A stretch of DNA of 64,000 bases from Caulochytrium protostelioides (taxonomy: Eukaryota; Chytridiomycota; Caulochytriomycetes; Caulochytriales; Caulochytriaceae), in contig ML014163.1 in assembly GCA_003615045.1 (NCBI GenBank), positions 1 through 64,000 on the forward strand, in the 5' to 3' direction. Of the stretch, positions 31,481-42,511 are shown piece after piece. Every line of letters begins with the position of its first letter. Position 1 is the first letter of the stretch. The notes under the pieces were generated by a model. That model was not told where the DNA came from and did not search any database. It saw nothing but the letters and a program-made list of their open reading frames with translations. The position numbers were made by a program, and so were the translations under genes.

Positions 31481-32401
31481 AACAGTGACATGGCCGCACT
31501 GCGGCGACACCCCCACCGAGGCGCTCGTCCAGGCGTCGCAGCATAAGTTGAAAGTTCCATCAGTAGGGTCATGCGCGGGCGCGCCACGGGGCTTCAGGGC
31601 AGACGCGACGCGATGTGGGAACGACTCGGACGATCCTGGGCCTTGTCGCGGAGAAAGGCGCTCCGCGGGCGCAGCATGGGCGGCTCCAACGAGGACCCCC
31701 AATCCTATGCATTCAATCTGATGATTGCCGATATGGTCATGTGGCGCAGCTGATCGGCACGCAGCATGGACCTGCCCCCCCGCCAGGAGGCGACTGCGCC
31801 GCCTTGCCTCGTAAGGAGGCTCGCGTCGGAGATCGGCAACTCTCGGACGAGGAGAACCAAAATGGGCGGGGGCTCAGCCGCGTACCTGCAGCTGTCAGTC
31901 ATTGGCTTTGACCAGACTCTGACCTCGCACAGTACGCACCACGTAAACTCAAAGTTTGTATTCTCAGCCTCTCTTCAGGGGGTCCCCGTCAGCAGAGGGA
32001 TAGTAGGCACTATTTAAAGCCATTGCGCCATTTTCAGAGGCCTGAGCAACCCTGAAGTCCTAAGGGTCCCTGAATCTGACGTGAAAATTTAAAATTCTAA
32101 CTTAACTTTGATTACGAGATCAGAGGGGCATTTTGGCTGACATTGAGCATTTAGCACGATTCTTCGACGGATGAAACTGCTCTGAAACGGGAAACGGTTC
32201 ATTTGTTCGATGCTGGGAACGAGCCATTTTATCCTGTGCTGTGCCATGTAATGGAGCAGCTTCTCTGCTGTGGTTGTACATGCCTCAGCAAGCACATGCA
32301 CATGCCTCAGCATGCACATTCCCGTGACAGCGCAGGTGACATAGCCATATTCGACATTTCTGCCTCGCTGCTTCGACACTTGCAAATGCAAACCGCGCGA
32401 G

Positions 32402-32409
32402 TATATAAA
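32402..32409 (+). promoter_or_regulatory. TATA box upstream of the secreted orphan gene
   Basis: TATATAAA within GAGTATATAAAACG, 182 bases before the start codon at 32591. It is the closest-spaced and best-formed TATA box in the window. Confidence 0.55.
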
Positions 32410-32504
32410 ACGATACATGGTTCTCTTCCTTACTTTTTCTTCCCCTTCTTCAGGGGGTTCTCAGGTTTCGCCAACCCTGTTAGTGTCCCAACTATCCCTT
32501 GGCG

Positions 32505-32556
32505 ATCCCTCATCCCTCATCCCTCATCCCTCATCCTTCATCCTTCATCCTTCGTC
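32505..32556. repeat. CCTCATCC octamer repeat in the 5' leader
   Basis: Six to seven tandem copies of CCTCATCC drifting to CTTCATCC, between the TATA box and the ATG of the secreted orphan gene, so probably transcribed. Confidence 0.8.
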
Positions 32557-32590
32557 CGTATCTTCGCCCTTGTTTTAGGCATCTCCAAAA

Positions 32591-34036
32591 ATGTTGTTGC
32601 TCAGCCGCCCCAATGGGGTGCTGCTCGTCATGTTTGTCCTTGCCGTATGCCAGCTTGTCATGGGCGAATCAATCGATCAAACCGAAATCGTTCGGGATTC
32701 ACCAATGCATCTCCCGGCCTCAGAGACATTAAAATCACGAGCAGACGCAAAGCCGACAAGGAACCTTCTGAACTTGCTTGCGTATCGTTCCAGCCGCTAC
32801 GTCGATCATGTACATGTGCTGACTCTCGAACACTTACGCGGTTCAAATGTACCCAGGCTGTCCAGTAAAAACACCAAGTTGATGGATGCCGAGACAATCA
32901 AATACTTAGACAAATACACAGCAAACGAACTTGCAAAGAGTGCCTACCAAGAAGTGATGAACCCCGACAGAAACAATCGTGATCTCCTGTATTTACGGGC
33001 GTATGTGGGAAAGCTCGGCAATCAGTCACCTTCAAGTGCGCTTACATCGACCCAGATCAAAAAGGCGCGGGCCATCACACATGCTATCGATTTGGCCGTC
33101 GCCAAAGAATTGTTGACCAAGCATATGCACCTGAAGGCTTTCAAAAAAGAACTTGCCGAGTGGTCGGAGTTCTTCAATTATCTTCATTTCGTGATGCTCC
33201 GTAAAGAGAGTCTCTCGACAAAAAACCTTGAAGCTCAGTCAGCCAGCGATCGAGCTACAGCGGAGAAAAAACTCGCGTTGCTATCTGTTTTGTTCCTCTC
33301 ATCGGTGGACATCCGCGTGGCCATTGAATTCCTTCACCGCATTCCTCATCCTGAAACGCATGACCCCGAGATTCACCACTGTACATTCCACAGTACACTG
33401 CGTAAAATGCGTGAGATAATGCCACGAGGCTCAAGCGCTGCCTTGTGGAATTGCCGCCTGAAAACTGCGTACAGCTCTGCTTTGGTGCACGATCAACATG
33501 CAATCCTCGACCAATTCTTCAAGAAGCTCGGGTCCTATGCCGCCAGCTTCGAATTGACCAAAGCACTTGCGAACAGCCAGCAAGGATCGATTAAATTGGC
33601 TTCGGACGATTTTGAGCGTACATACTCCCTAGCCGACACCGTTCACAAATTCTCCCAAGTCCTCAAGAAGGAGTCTGAAGTCATTGCGCGCCTTGAACAG
33701 AAAGGCATATTCAACTTTGAGACAGCGCATGAACCACACCGCGGTGATTTTGTTCGCTTCGCGATTCAATCCGCCGTCGCCTTGAGCCGGTTGAACGTGA
33801 TAGGCCTCTCATCAGCGGACCCTACCACCGGCCTGCACTTTGTAGGCGTGAGCGATACAGATGTCCAGAAGTTCACTGATTTCATGGAGTATACGTTGAA
33901 GCCCACCTCAAGATGGCCCACCTTCCGCTTCCAACGTCAACCAAGTCAGTGTGTGACGTGTGAGCTCACCCGTTCCAGGCAGTCCCATGGAAAATCTAAG
34001 AGCAGCACGGTAGTGACTGTGACTGCCGATGAATGA
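32591..34036 (+). CDS. Secreted orphan protein in an AT-richer island
   Basis: 481 residues, single exon. The N-terminus MLLLSRPNGVLLVMFVLAVC is a strong signal peptide with likely cleavage near VMG-ES (about 26). The mature protein is mostly helical and charged, with a few cysteines (HHCTFHS, WNCRLK, CVTCEL near the C-terminus), no membrane helix and no GPI signal. Codons end in A or T far more often than in any other gene here, so the frame is clearly coding but foreign in base use. Flanking DNA is equally AT-rich. I recognise no family. Candidates are a secreted effector of a parasitic life style, or a gene carried in by an element or transfer; neither is shown. It lies 1.1 kb from a Fanzor remnant. 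Confidence 0.75.
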   Translation: MLLLSRPNGVLLVMFVLAVCQLVMGESIDQTEIVRDSPMHLPASETLKSRADAKPTRNLLNLLAYRSSRYVDHVHVLTLEHLRGSNVPRLSSKNTKLMDAETIKYLDKYTANELAKSAYQEVMNPDRNNRDLLYLRAYVGKLGNQSPSSALTSTQIKKARAITHAIDLAVAKELLTKHMHLKAFKKELAEWSEFFNYLHFVMLRKESLSTKNLEAQSASDRATAEKKLALLSVLFLSSVDIRVAIEFLHRIPHPETHDPEIHHCTFHSTLRKMREIMPRGSSAALWNCRLKTAYSSALVHDQHAILDQFFKKLGSYAASFELTKALANSQQGSIKLASDDFERTYSLADTVHKFSQVLKKESEVIARLEQKGIFNFETAHEPHRGDFVRFAIQSAVALSRLNVIGLSSADPTTGLHFVGVSDTDVQKFTDFMEYTLKPTSRWPTFRFQRQPSQCVTCELTRSRQSHGKSKSSTVVTVTADE

Positions 34037-35082
34037 CGTGCTGCTTGTACCCAGCTCATTCAATCTTCAATCATGCAATCTTAATTTCATATAGTTTTCA
34101 AGACATTCGATATGCGTTGGCTCGTCCCCAAGAAAGTTGCTTGAATTGAGTTCGGGCTCCGCACCGGATGACCCTGCCGACCACGAGCTGTTTCCTTTCG
34201 AACCTTGCAGCGTGGCATAGTGCAGAAGGCCTGAAAAGCGTTTCCGATGCATTCCCGCGGTCGTTTTCGAAGGGGCGCGGCCTGCTCGCGGTGCCGTCGA
34301 TCGTCAAGGCGGCCTCCTCGGATGTTTAGAAGCCGATGTCCGCGAGACGATGTCGGAAAATCGTCTTGCCGGCATCGCGCGCAGGCTTCTCGAGAGCGAT
34401 CGATCGTTCTGCAGGGGGCAGGGCGATCATCATGGCATCCAGGGCGGCGGCGACTGACGTCTTTCCGCCTTCGACGGCAGGCCCCTCGGCTCCCCTGTGT
34501 TCCCCGGCTGCTGCCGCTGCCGCCGCTGCGCTGAGGGGGGATGTGTGGTCCGCCCCTCTGTCTTCGCCGCCGCGCCCTCCCTACACGGGCCGACGGTCCC
34601 CCCGCGATCTGCAGCCAGGCGCAGGCCCACGCGTTGGCCGCTCGAGTCTGGCCACTTCTCCGTTCCACCGGATCGCCCTCGCCTGCGCACCGAGTATACT
34701 CGTCCCATTGGGGTAGCTTCTCTTCCATCGTAGAGACAAGATCACCTGGACCAACAGGGCCCGTCTGGTCTGTTCGCTTGAAAGGCTCGCAGGAGGCACG
34801 TAATCCCGTCACAATCAATCCGGTCTCGGGTCGTTCCCCGAAAAGCCACCTCCCATTCTTATAAACGGCTGACAGGCATCTGGTTCTCCATTACGGCTTT
34901 CCCTCTCAGCGTTGCCGGGGGCCACTTGTTTCTGAACCCTTGCGAAGAGCGACGTCGTATCGATCGTTGGCCTTGCGCGATACCGAACAATCGATCGTTT
35001 TGCCTGTCGCTGTCGCCATCTTTCCCCGGCTCTGACCAAAGAGAAAAGGCACCGCGGCGGCAGCGGTAGCAGCGGCGCAATC
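34037..35082. other. Intergenic between the orphan gene and the formin gene
   Basis: AT-rich for the first 60-100 bases, then GC-rich. Overlapping frames on both strands (34087-34818 minus, 34336-34716 plus) have no domains. Upstream half of the formin leader lies here; no TATA box seen. Confidence 0.4.
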
Positions 35083-37445
35083 ATGGCCGACTTCGATGCC
35101 GCGCAGGGCGTGGCCGCGGCTGAGGTCGTCGACTCGCGGCCCGTGACGCCCTTCAACGACGTGATTGCTCAGATCGCGGCCACGCCGCCGCCGCCGCCGC
35201 CACCGCCACCGCCACCGCCGCCGCCGCCGCCGTCGCAGCTGGTCGCACCGACCGCCGTCGCGGCCCCGACGCCGCTACCCGGTGGTCTGTTCCGCAACGG
35301 CTCGCTGAAGCGGTTTACGACGCGGTCGCCGAGCCCGGCCTCCTCGACATCGGCTTCCGAAGCGGGCTCGCACCGTGCGCCCTCCACGTCGCCGAACCGC
35401 ATGGCCGCCTTTCTCCAGACCATCCGCAGTCGTGAGCCCAGCCAGAGCAGCATGTCGCTGTCCGGTACCGGCACCGCCGCCGCTGGCGGTGGCGGCGGCG
35501 CGTCGGGGGCGCCGATGATGGCGCCGCTACATCTCGGGAACGGCCAGGGGCGCGACGGCTCCATCAGCGGCTCACCCGTCACGCCGACCAGTGCGACGGC
35601 CGCCGCGTTGCGCTCCGGCGCCATCTCGAGCCCGATGGACGCCCGTCGCATCGCGGACGATATGGGCATCCTCTCGACCGTGCATCCGACGCCGCCGCCG
35701 TTCGCAGCGGCCGAGACGACGGCGTCCGCGGGCGGCACCGCGCCGCTGCCGCTGTCGCATCCGCTCGTGGCGACGCCGTCGTCGGCGAAGGGCTGGAACG
35801 GCTTGGGCCGCCCGGGTGAGCGCACGCCTGGTCCCGAGTCGCCGCTGGGCTCGGGTCTGCGGCGGATGAGTATGGGTGGCGCCGGCGGTATGGCTGGCAC
35901 GGGCACCACGTACCGGATGGAGGGCATCGCGAGCTTCTACAATACGGTGCTCATTGCGCCGCCGCCACCGGAAGAGATGGAGGCGATGCTGGAGCTGCTG
36001 ATGGACGATCTCAACCTGACAACCGACAAGAAACAGGTGCTCCGGGCATCACCGGATGACCGCAAGTGGCAGATGCTGCAGGCCCATCTCGGGCAGCGCT
36101 ATCGTGACAGTTTCAAGCACAGTATCCAGCGTCGCCGGGATATGCTGGAGATGGAGCGGCTGCGCGACCATCCCGACAAGGAGCTTCTGACGAACCTCGT
36201 CGTAAGTCTGCGCTCGCGACCGATCTGGTGGATCGCTCACTTCATCGACTGTGGCGGCCTCACCATGCTGCTGCATAATCTGCAACAGGTCGAGACAAAC
36301 ATGACCAGTCAGGGTGACATGGAGGAGCTCTATATCAAGTGCCTCAAGAGCCTGATGAACAACAAGATCGGCTTGTCAGCCGTGCTGGAAGAGGAAAACG
36401 CGCTCAACATCATCGCGCTGTCCCTGCGGAGCCCGTCGCTGCGCACGCGGGCGCTCGTGCTGGAAATCTTCGGCGCGGTCTGCATGATCACGGGCGCCGG
36501 CCACCGGTCCGTGCTCGAGGCGATGGAAGCCCTCTCCGAGGTCACGGGCCTGCGCTTCCGCTTCGAGATCGTCGTCTACTCGCTGTGGCTCGCCTCAACG
36601 GGCACTAGTCCGCTCGAGAAAGAGCTGCAGGTCGCGAGTATGTCGTTCATCAACGCCGTCATCTGCGGCGGTCCTGGCGTCAACCTGGACTTCCGCATGC
36701 ATATTCGGTATGAATTTCTCCAGCTCGGGCTGATGCAGCTGATTGACCACATTGCCATGCTGGACAACGACTTGTTGCAGACGCAGATCGATGTGTGGAT
36801 CGCGCGGCTCGAGGCCGACGAGGAGCACGTGTTCACCAACGCGGCCGCCGCGGCGGCCGCCCAGGGCCAGGCCATGAACCCCGAGAGCACCGAGACGGTC
36901 ATGCAGCAGCTTGAGCTGTCGCTCCAGAACTCATCTAGCTACCCGCCCTTCCAGAGCCTGCTGCGTCACCTCGCCCTCGTCTCCCCGCAGCCTTTTGTGC
37001 GCATGCGCTACTACCACGTGATTGACCGCGTGGTTCAGCAGATCGTGCTCCAGCGCAGCGGTATCGACCCGGACCCCCTCGCCGCCCTCACCGGGATCGA
37101 CATCTCCCAGCTCATCGCCACCGCCCCGGGGGCCCTCGACAGCGACGGCCACTTCAGCGCCGGCGCCGTCGGCGGCCTCCACGTCGCGGGCAGCGGCAAG
37201 TGGCAAGAAAAGGCTAACCGCCTCGAAAAGGAGGTCCTGGAGCTCACCCAGCGCAAAGAGGAGCTCGAGCTCGCGCTGAAGCGGGAGCGCGAAGCCATCA
37301 AAGCCGGCGGCGGCGGCGCCGCCGCGCCCGGCGCGTTCACGATCCCACCGCCACCGCCGCCGCCCCCGGGGACCGCCAGCGTGCCGGGCTATGTGCCGCC
37401 GCCGCCGCCACCGCCGCCGGGCATGGAGATGGGCGGCCCACCGCC

Positions 37446-37481
<36 letters not shown>

Positions 37482-37495
37482 AGGGATGGGCGGCC

Positions 37496-37526
<31 letters not shown>

Positions 37527-39726
37527 TGGGATGGGTGGCCCGCCGCCGCCGCCGCCACCACCAGGCATGGGCGGCCCGCCGCCGCCGCCACCCCCACCGG
37601 GCATGGGCGGGTTCGCGATGCCGGCGCGGCCGACGGGCCCGCCGCCGAAACCACTGAATCTGTCGACGAAGCCGCTCAAGTCGTTCAACTGGACGAAGCT
37701 CCCCGACTCGGGACTGGACGCGACGATCTGGAAGAAGCTGAACGATGAAGCGGTGCACAAGAAGATGAAGATGAACGACGGGTACAAGCAGTTTGAGGAG
37801 CTGTTTGCGGCCAAGGAGGTTAAAGCGCCCGGCAAGGACCTCAAAGACGGCGCCGGCGCCGGCTCGGCGGACAGTCTCAACAAGGAAATCACGTTCCTCG
37901 ATGGGAAACGGTCGCAGAACGCCATGATTATGCTGAAGGCGGTCAAGCTGGCGCCGTCCAAGATCCGCCAAGCCATCAACGAGATGGACACCGAGACTCT
38001 ACCGCGCGAAGTCCTGACTGAGTTGCTCAAGTTCATCCCAACGGACGACGAGCTGGCCGCGCTCAAGCAGTATGAAAAGGAGATTGACCTGCTCGCGCCT
38101 GCCGAAAAGTTCATCTATGAGCTCTCCGAGATCTCGCGGTATGCCGAAAAACTGAAGGCCCTGCATTTCACGACGGCCTTTTCGGAGTACGAAGAAGATG
38201 CAAACCACATGATCACGTACCTGCGTCTCTCGACGGACGACGTGCAGAACAGCGACATGCTGAAACGCCTTCTGGAGATCATCCTTGCGCTGGGCAACTA
38301 CATGAACAGCGGGAAGCGTGGCGGTGCTTATGGCTTCAAGATCGGGTCGCTGCTCAAGATGATGGACACGAAGTCGACCCGGGTCGACCGGCCCAAGCAC
38401 ACGCTGCTGCACTACATTGTGGAGCTGCTGGACGAGCGATTCCCCGATATCAGCGAGTTCCCGAAGCAGCTCTCGCACGTGGAAGACGGCTCCAAGGTCA
38501 CCTTCGCGGCCATCCGGCAGAACCTCGTGGCGATCCGCGATCAGCTGCGCGACATGAAGACACTTTTGTCGAACCTTGACAAGGACATGGCGAAGCCGAT
38601 CTCGGCGGATGCGTCGCACTCGAAGGAAAAGGGCGCCATGAACAGCTTCCGCACCAAGATGGGTGCCTTCTACGACAAAACCCAATCCGTCTACGAAGCG
38701 TTCGATGCGCGGTTCAAGTCGGCCGAAACCGCATACAACGAGCTCGTCGTCTCCTTCTCGGAGGATCCCAAAACGATGCCGCCCGAAGAGTTCTTTGGCA
38801 TCCTGTCGAAATTCTGCCAGATGTACACGACGGCGCGCCAAGACAACGAGCAGGCCGTCCAGCGCGAGATCCAGGACAAAAAGCGCGAGGCCGAGAAGCG
38901 CGACCGTGAGGAGAAGCGCCGCAAAAAGAAGGAGGGCGACGGCAAGACCGGCGAGACGGGCGCCGTGGGCGCTAAGGCCACCGGCGGCGCCCAGGGCTTC
39001 GACGATCTGATCTCGCTGATCCGCACGGGCAAAGCATTCGGCACCGAGGAGATGTCGGGACGACAGCGCCGGGCCGGGCCGGGCTCCTCCGCCGCCGGCA
39101 CGCGCACACCGGGCGAGCACAGCGGCGGTCCCGAGTCCGGCCGCGCCTCGCATGACGCCTCGTCGACGCTGCCCGCGCCGTCGGCCCTCTCGGGGCTCAT
39201 GCGCGGACGCCGCGGCAGTGTCCGCGCGAAAGGCTCGCCGCAGTTCGACAGCATGGGCAACGTGATGCTCGCGCGGGACACGGCGCCGCCGCCGCCGGAG
39301 CGCGTGCCCGTGGTGAGGCCGCTGCCGCCGGTCACAAGCGTCGAGGACGTCTCGCCTCCCGATGCGGTCCGGCCGCCGGGCGGGCTCGTGCTCGGGCTCG
39401 GCGGGACGCCGTCGGCGACGGCCGCCGCGGCGACTGCGCCGAAGCGGCGCGAGCTGCCGCCGACGCCGGCGGAGACGAAGGCGACGCCGAATGCGAAGAG
39501 TCACGTGCCGACGCCGACGGACGTGGTGACGACGGTCGTTCCGAAGCCGCGGCCGGCGATTGGGCGTCGGAGCTCGATCGTGATCACACAGGCGCAGATC
39601 TCGGCCGCGACCGTCAGCGCCTCGACCATCGCCGCCCTGCAGGCGGTCGCCAACAAACGTGGGCTCGACCGCGTGCCCGATGAGTCGTCGCCCACGGCCG
39701 GCCGCCTCTCGCCGCCGCACCGATAG
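35083..39726 (+). CDS. Diaphanous-related formin (GBD/FH3-FH1-FH2-DAD)
   Basis: Nucleates and processively elongates unbranched actin filaments at cortex, septa or cables under Rho-GTPase control. 1547 residues, single exon. A polyproline run (36-50) and a Ser/Thr/Gly-rich region precede the GTPase-binding/FH3 armadillo region (about 285-690; ELLMDDLNLTTDKKQ, NIIALSLRSPSLRTRALVLE). A short coiled coil (WQEKANRLEKEVLELTQRKE, near 706) is followed by FH1 with seven proline blocks separated by GMGG-type spacers (755-845). FH2 runs from KSFNWTKLPDSG (865) to about 1270 and contains the core ILALGNYMNSGKRGGAYGFK. A basic coiled region leads to a DAD-like autoinhibitory motif FDDLISLIRTGKAF plus RQRR (about 1306-1325). 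All parts of a Bni1/SepA-type formin are in order. Confidence 0.96.
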
Positions 39727-39830
39727 AAACATGGCCTTTTTGGACCGGTTGGCCTTCGCTCGGTCTCCTTGGATCTGTAGTTTTTTCCATTATTTAAATG
39801 TGAGAACCCCTTGCTGTAACGGATCGTGGC

Positions 39831-40454
39831 TTATGCGCCGAGGAGCTGCATGTTGGATCCGCTCTTCTTCATCTTGCCGACCTGGGCCGACTGGCGGAAA
39901 GCGATGCCCTTGGCGATGTAGTCGTCGTCCGCCGCAAAGAAGGCGACGACGGGCATGATGGCGAGATCGAGCACGACGACCGGGACCAGCAGCCACAGCG
40001 ACCAGCCCCATGCGGTATAGGTGCCCGAGCTGACGCCGTGCTGCACAAAGTTGCGGTAGCCGAAGTGCCACGTGAGCAGGCACGCGAGGGCGAGGATGCC
40101 GTGGAGCAACACGCAGATGGTGCCCAGAATCCAATCATACTTGAGGCGGCTGTGGACGAAGATGGCGCCCATGCCCAGGGCCGTCGAAACGAGTAGCGTG
40201 ACGCGGGCGCCAATCATCGTGTTGGACCACTGCGGCATGCCGCAGCCGATGGCCGCGGCGTCGGTGCTCGGGATGGCGCCGCGCACGCAGTACTGCCACA
40301 GGCCGAGATAGTCGGTATGGCATTTCGGGAGGTCCGGCCCGCAGGGCGTGCTCTTGATGACGACCCAGTAGGGCGTACAGAGCGCGACCACGCCCAGCAA
40401 AAACGAGACATGGAACAGATACTCCGGAAGGCTTTCCGGGAGTCGTCGGCGCAT
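39831..40454 (-). CDS. Claudin/PMP22-like four-helix membrane protein
   Basis: 207 residues, single exon. Four hydrophobic helices: about 12-32, 85-105, 115-137 and 155-178. The first extracellular loop carries W...GLWQYC with further cysteines (STPCG, PKCHT, IGCGM), the W-GLW-C-C signature of the claudin/PMP22/EMP superfamily; fungal Sur7/PalI proteins have the same topology. The C-terminal tail is cytosolic and basic (GKMKKSG). The role in fungi is usually membrane microdomain or pH-sensing support, but nothing here selects between them. It converges with the formin gene, leaving about 100 bases between stops, and a minus-strand TATA-like box sits about 195 bases upstream (40648). Confidence 0.65.
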   Translation of the reverse strand: MRRRLPESLPEYLFHVSFLLGVVALCTPYWVVIKSTPCGPDLPKCHTDYLGLWQYCVRGAIPSTDAAAIGCGMPQWSNTMIGARVTLLVSTALGMGAIFVHSRLKYDWILGTICVLLHGILALACLLTWHFGYRNFVQHGVSSGTYTAWGWSLWLLVPVVVLDLAIMPVVAFFAADDDYIAKGIAFRQSAQVGKMKKSGSNMQLLGA

Positions 40455-41626
40455 GGTGCCGGCGATGAGAGGCGCTTGCGTGGAATAAGGATCTGCAGTG
40501 CCGGTGGCGGTGTTTTGATGGAAGGATCGCCCTCAAGATGTGGGCGGCAGCGGAGCGAGCGGACGCGGGTTGAGCATAGAGACAGGTCACGAGCGACAGC
40601 CGTGGCGACAAGAGAACCACATGTTGATGCGATAGCACGTGGCAACCTTTTTATATGTACTCCGGAGCTGGCGATGCGCCATTGGGACGCTCCTCTCGCC
40701 CATGGCCGGACGCGGGTCCTATTGTTGACCTGGCCGCTGATCTCGGCCTCGCCGGGGTTGGACGAGGGTGTGGCGAGACGACGAGAGGGCGGGCCCACCG
40801 TTGCAGAGGTGTGCGCATTCTCCTATTTTGAACCGCCCAAAGGGCCGCTGCGCGATTCCCGTTTGAAGGAATTCACCCATGCGCCGGTGTTCCGTTGATG
40901 TGCTCGTTGAAAGAAGCCGTCGAAGATCGGCAGCGGGAAGCAGAAGGGGCGCCCCTTCCCCTGAGATGAAGAGGTTGGTGAGCGAGCGGAGTTTCGGCCA
41001 TCGGCATTCACACTCGGAGGCGCTCCACGTCCATGACATACCATGCGCCACGGACGCATGAAAACCGCTCCGAGTATGCGCTCTGGTATGAACACTGATG
41101 CACGTTCCGTGGATGTGACGTCTTTCGTTTGTTCTGGCGCAGCACGCTTGAGTGGATCCCCTGTCAAGCCTCGTTGGCGACTCAGCCCCGGTCGTTGTCG
41201 GAGATAGCGCCTCTAGGGGAAAGGACAGCGAGGAAGGAGTGCACCTGGCTGAAGCTTCCCCGCACGTGCGGCTGCCCACGACATCGACAAACTGCCGATC
41301 ATGGGAACGGAAAGGCCATGCGCGACGCCGTTGTATCCAGTGATGTGGTTTGGACGGCGATGTCGCAGAGCGGTTAGCTGAAACGCTGAAACGCTGGAGA
41401 GCTCGGACGAGCGGTGCGTCTAAAGCGGGGAGCATCGAGAGCGGCAACCTTGAAGAACGGCGGCGCACAGCCCGTCGATTCGCTCGAGTGCCTTTCGCAT
41501 CCGCTGACCCGTCGCCGCGCCGATCCCCGATAGGCACGAGACGGTCGTTGCTACGGCCGCTGTCCCGTCCCGCGTAGCGTCCCTTTACTGGTATCGCTTT
41601 CTTGCCTGACGGCCACGCTGCCCAGA
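40455..41626. other. Intergenic, divergent promoters of the claudin-like and Pop3-like genes
   Basis: About 1.2 kb between genes pointing away from each other. A 272-codon minus frame (41537-40719) has no domain, is rich in Arg/Ser/Thr, and crosses the claudin-gene promoter, so it is not called. Confidence 0.4.
40648..40655 (-). promoter_or_regulatory. TATA-like box upstream of the claudin-like gene
   Basis: TATAAAAA on the minus strand within CATATAAAAAGG, about 195 bases before the start codon at 40454. Confidence 0.45.
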
Positions 41627-42511
41627 ATGAACCGCGGCGGCCACACCGGCGACCGCGGCAACCGCGGTAGCGCTCGTGGTGCTCGTGGCGCTCGTGGCGC
41701 TCGTGGCGGCACCCGTGGCGGTGGTGGCCGCGGCGGCTCGCGTCTGGGCGCCGCTGCGCAAGCCGCTGCCCAGAACGCCGCGCCGCAGGTCACCGTCATC
41801 CTGAAGGAGGTGACCGCGCGCCGGCCAGCGGTCAAGCGGGTGCTCGCGAGCCCCTTCCAGTACGCGTGGCCGGCGGCCTCGCCGGCGCTCGTCGAGCGCA
41901 TCCTGGACGTCGTGCGCGCGGCCAAGAGCGCCGTTCCCGCTGCCGAACCCGCCGCCGCCGCCGCCGCCGCGACGGGCGCCGCGGCCCCTGCGCCAGCGAT
42001 GTCGCGCCGCTGGACGCCGCCCGGGCTGGCCCTCGGCACGGAAGCGCTGACGCGGCACCTGCAGCGCACGGTCCAGCAGCGCCGCACGACGCCGTACATG
42101 CTGGTCGTCGTGTGCCGCGACGATCTGACGAACGTCCAGCGCGTCGCGCATCTGCCCGTGCTGTGCTACCTCGCGTCGGCGCGCACGCGGCTCGTGGCGA
42201 TGCCGGCCGGCACGGCCGCCGCGCTCGCCGGAATCTTGAAGGTGCCGCAGGTCACGACGCTTGCGTTCGAGCCGCGCTGCCCCATGGCCGACCGCCTGCT
42301 GCCCATGGCGGCCGCGGAGCTGCCGCTGCCTGACTTCCGTCCGCTGCAGCGGCCCTGCGAAGCCGAAGACGGTGCGGACCACACTGCCGGTCCGGCGAGC
42401 AGCCCGACCGCAGCGGAGGCGACGGCCACGGCGCCCGCCACGGTCATGTACCGTCCTACCGTCGTGGATTCCCTGGCCACTACGGCGCCGATCCATCGGA
42501 AAAAACGGTAG
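41627..42511 (+). CDS. RNase P/MRP subunit, Pop3/Rpp38-like (L7Ae fold)
   Basis: 294 residues. An Arg/Gly-rich RGG-like N-terminus (about 1-45) suggests RNA binding. The central domain has the L7Ae/L30e pattern: MLVVVCRDDLTNVQRVAHLP, a CYLASARTRLVAMP strand, then AAALAGILKVPQVTTLAFE, where LA..LG(I)-like text is the signature helix of the fold. An Ala-rich insertion splits the domain. The segment before it (KRVLASPFQYAWP) resembles the N-terminal peptide of Pop3, which processes tRNA and rRNA precursors as part of RNase P and MRP. The tail ends in basic HRKKR. The L7Ae-fold call is good; the precise identity as Pop3/Rpp38 is probable but not certain. Confidence 0.6.
   Translation: MNRGGHTGDRGNRGSARGARGARGARGGTRGGGGRGGSRLGAAAQAAAQNAAPQVTVILKEVTARRPAVKRVLASPFQYAWPAASPALVERILDVVRAAKSAVPAAEPAAAAAAATGAAAPAPAMSRRWTPPGLALGTEALTRHLQRTVQQRRTTPYMLVVVCRDDLTNVQRVAHLPVLCYLASARTRLVAMPAGTAAALAGILKVPQVTTLAFEPRCPMADRLLPMAAAELPLPDFRPLQRPCEAEDGADHTAGPASSPTAAEATATAPATVMYRPTVVDSLATTAPIHRKKR

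Larger units (their letters stand above)
31481..32590. other. Boundary of an AT-richer island; promoter of the secreted orphan gene
   Basis: From about 31900 base composition shifts visibly towards A/T and stays so to about 34100. No gene is supported in the first 400 bases, which may hold further degraded Fanzor N-terminal sequence on the minus strand. A TATA box (32402) and an octamer repeat (32505) lie just before the next gene. Confidence 0.5.

Noticed and set aside
37999-39732. 577-codon minus frame opposite the formin FH2 domain
   Set aside because: Shadow of the formin coding sequence with no independent motif.
40719-41537. 272-codon minus frame upstream of the claudin-like gene
   Set aside because: No domain, Ser/Thr/Arg-rich, and crosses the TATA-like box and leader of the neighbouring gene.
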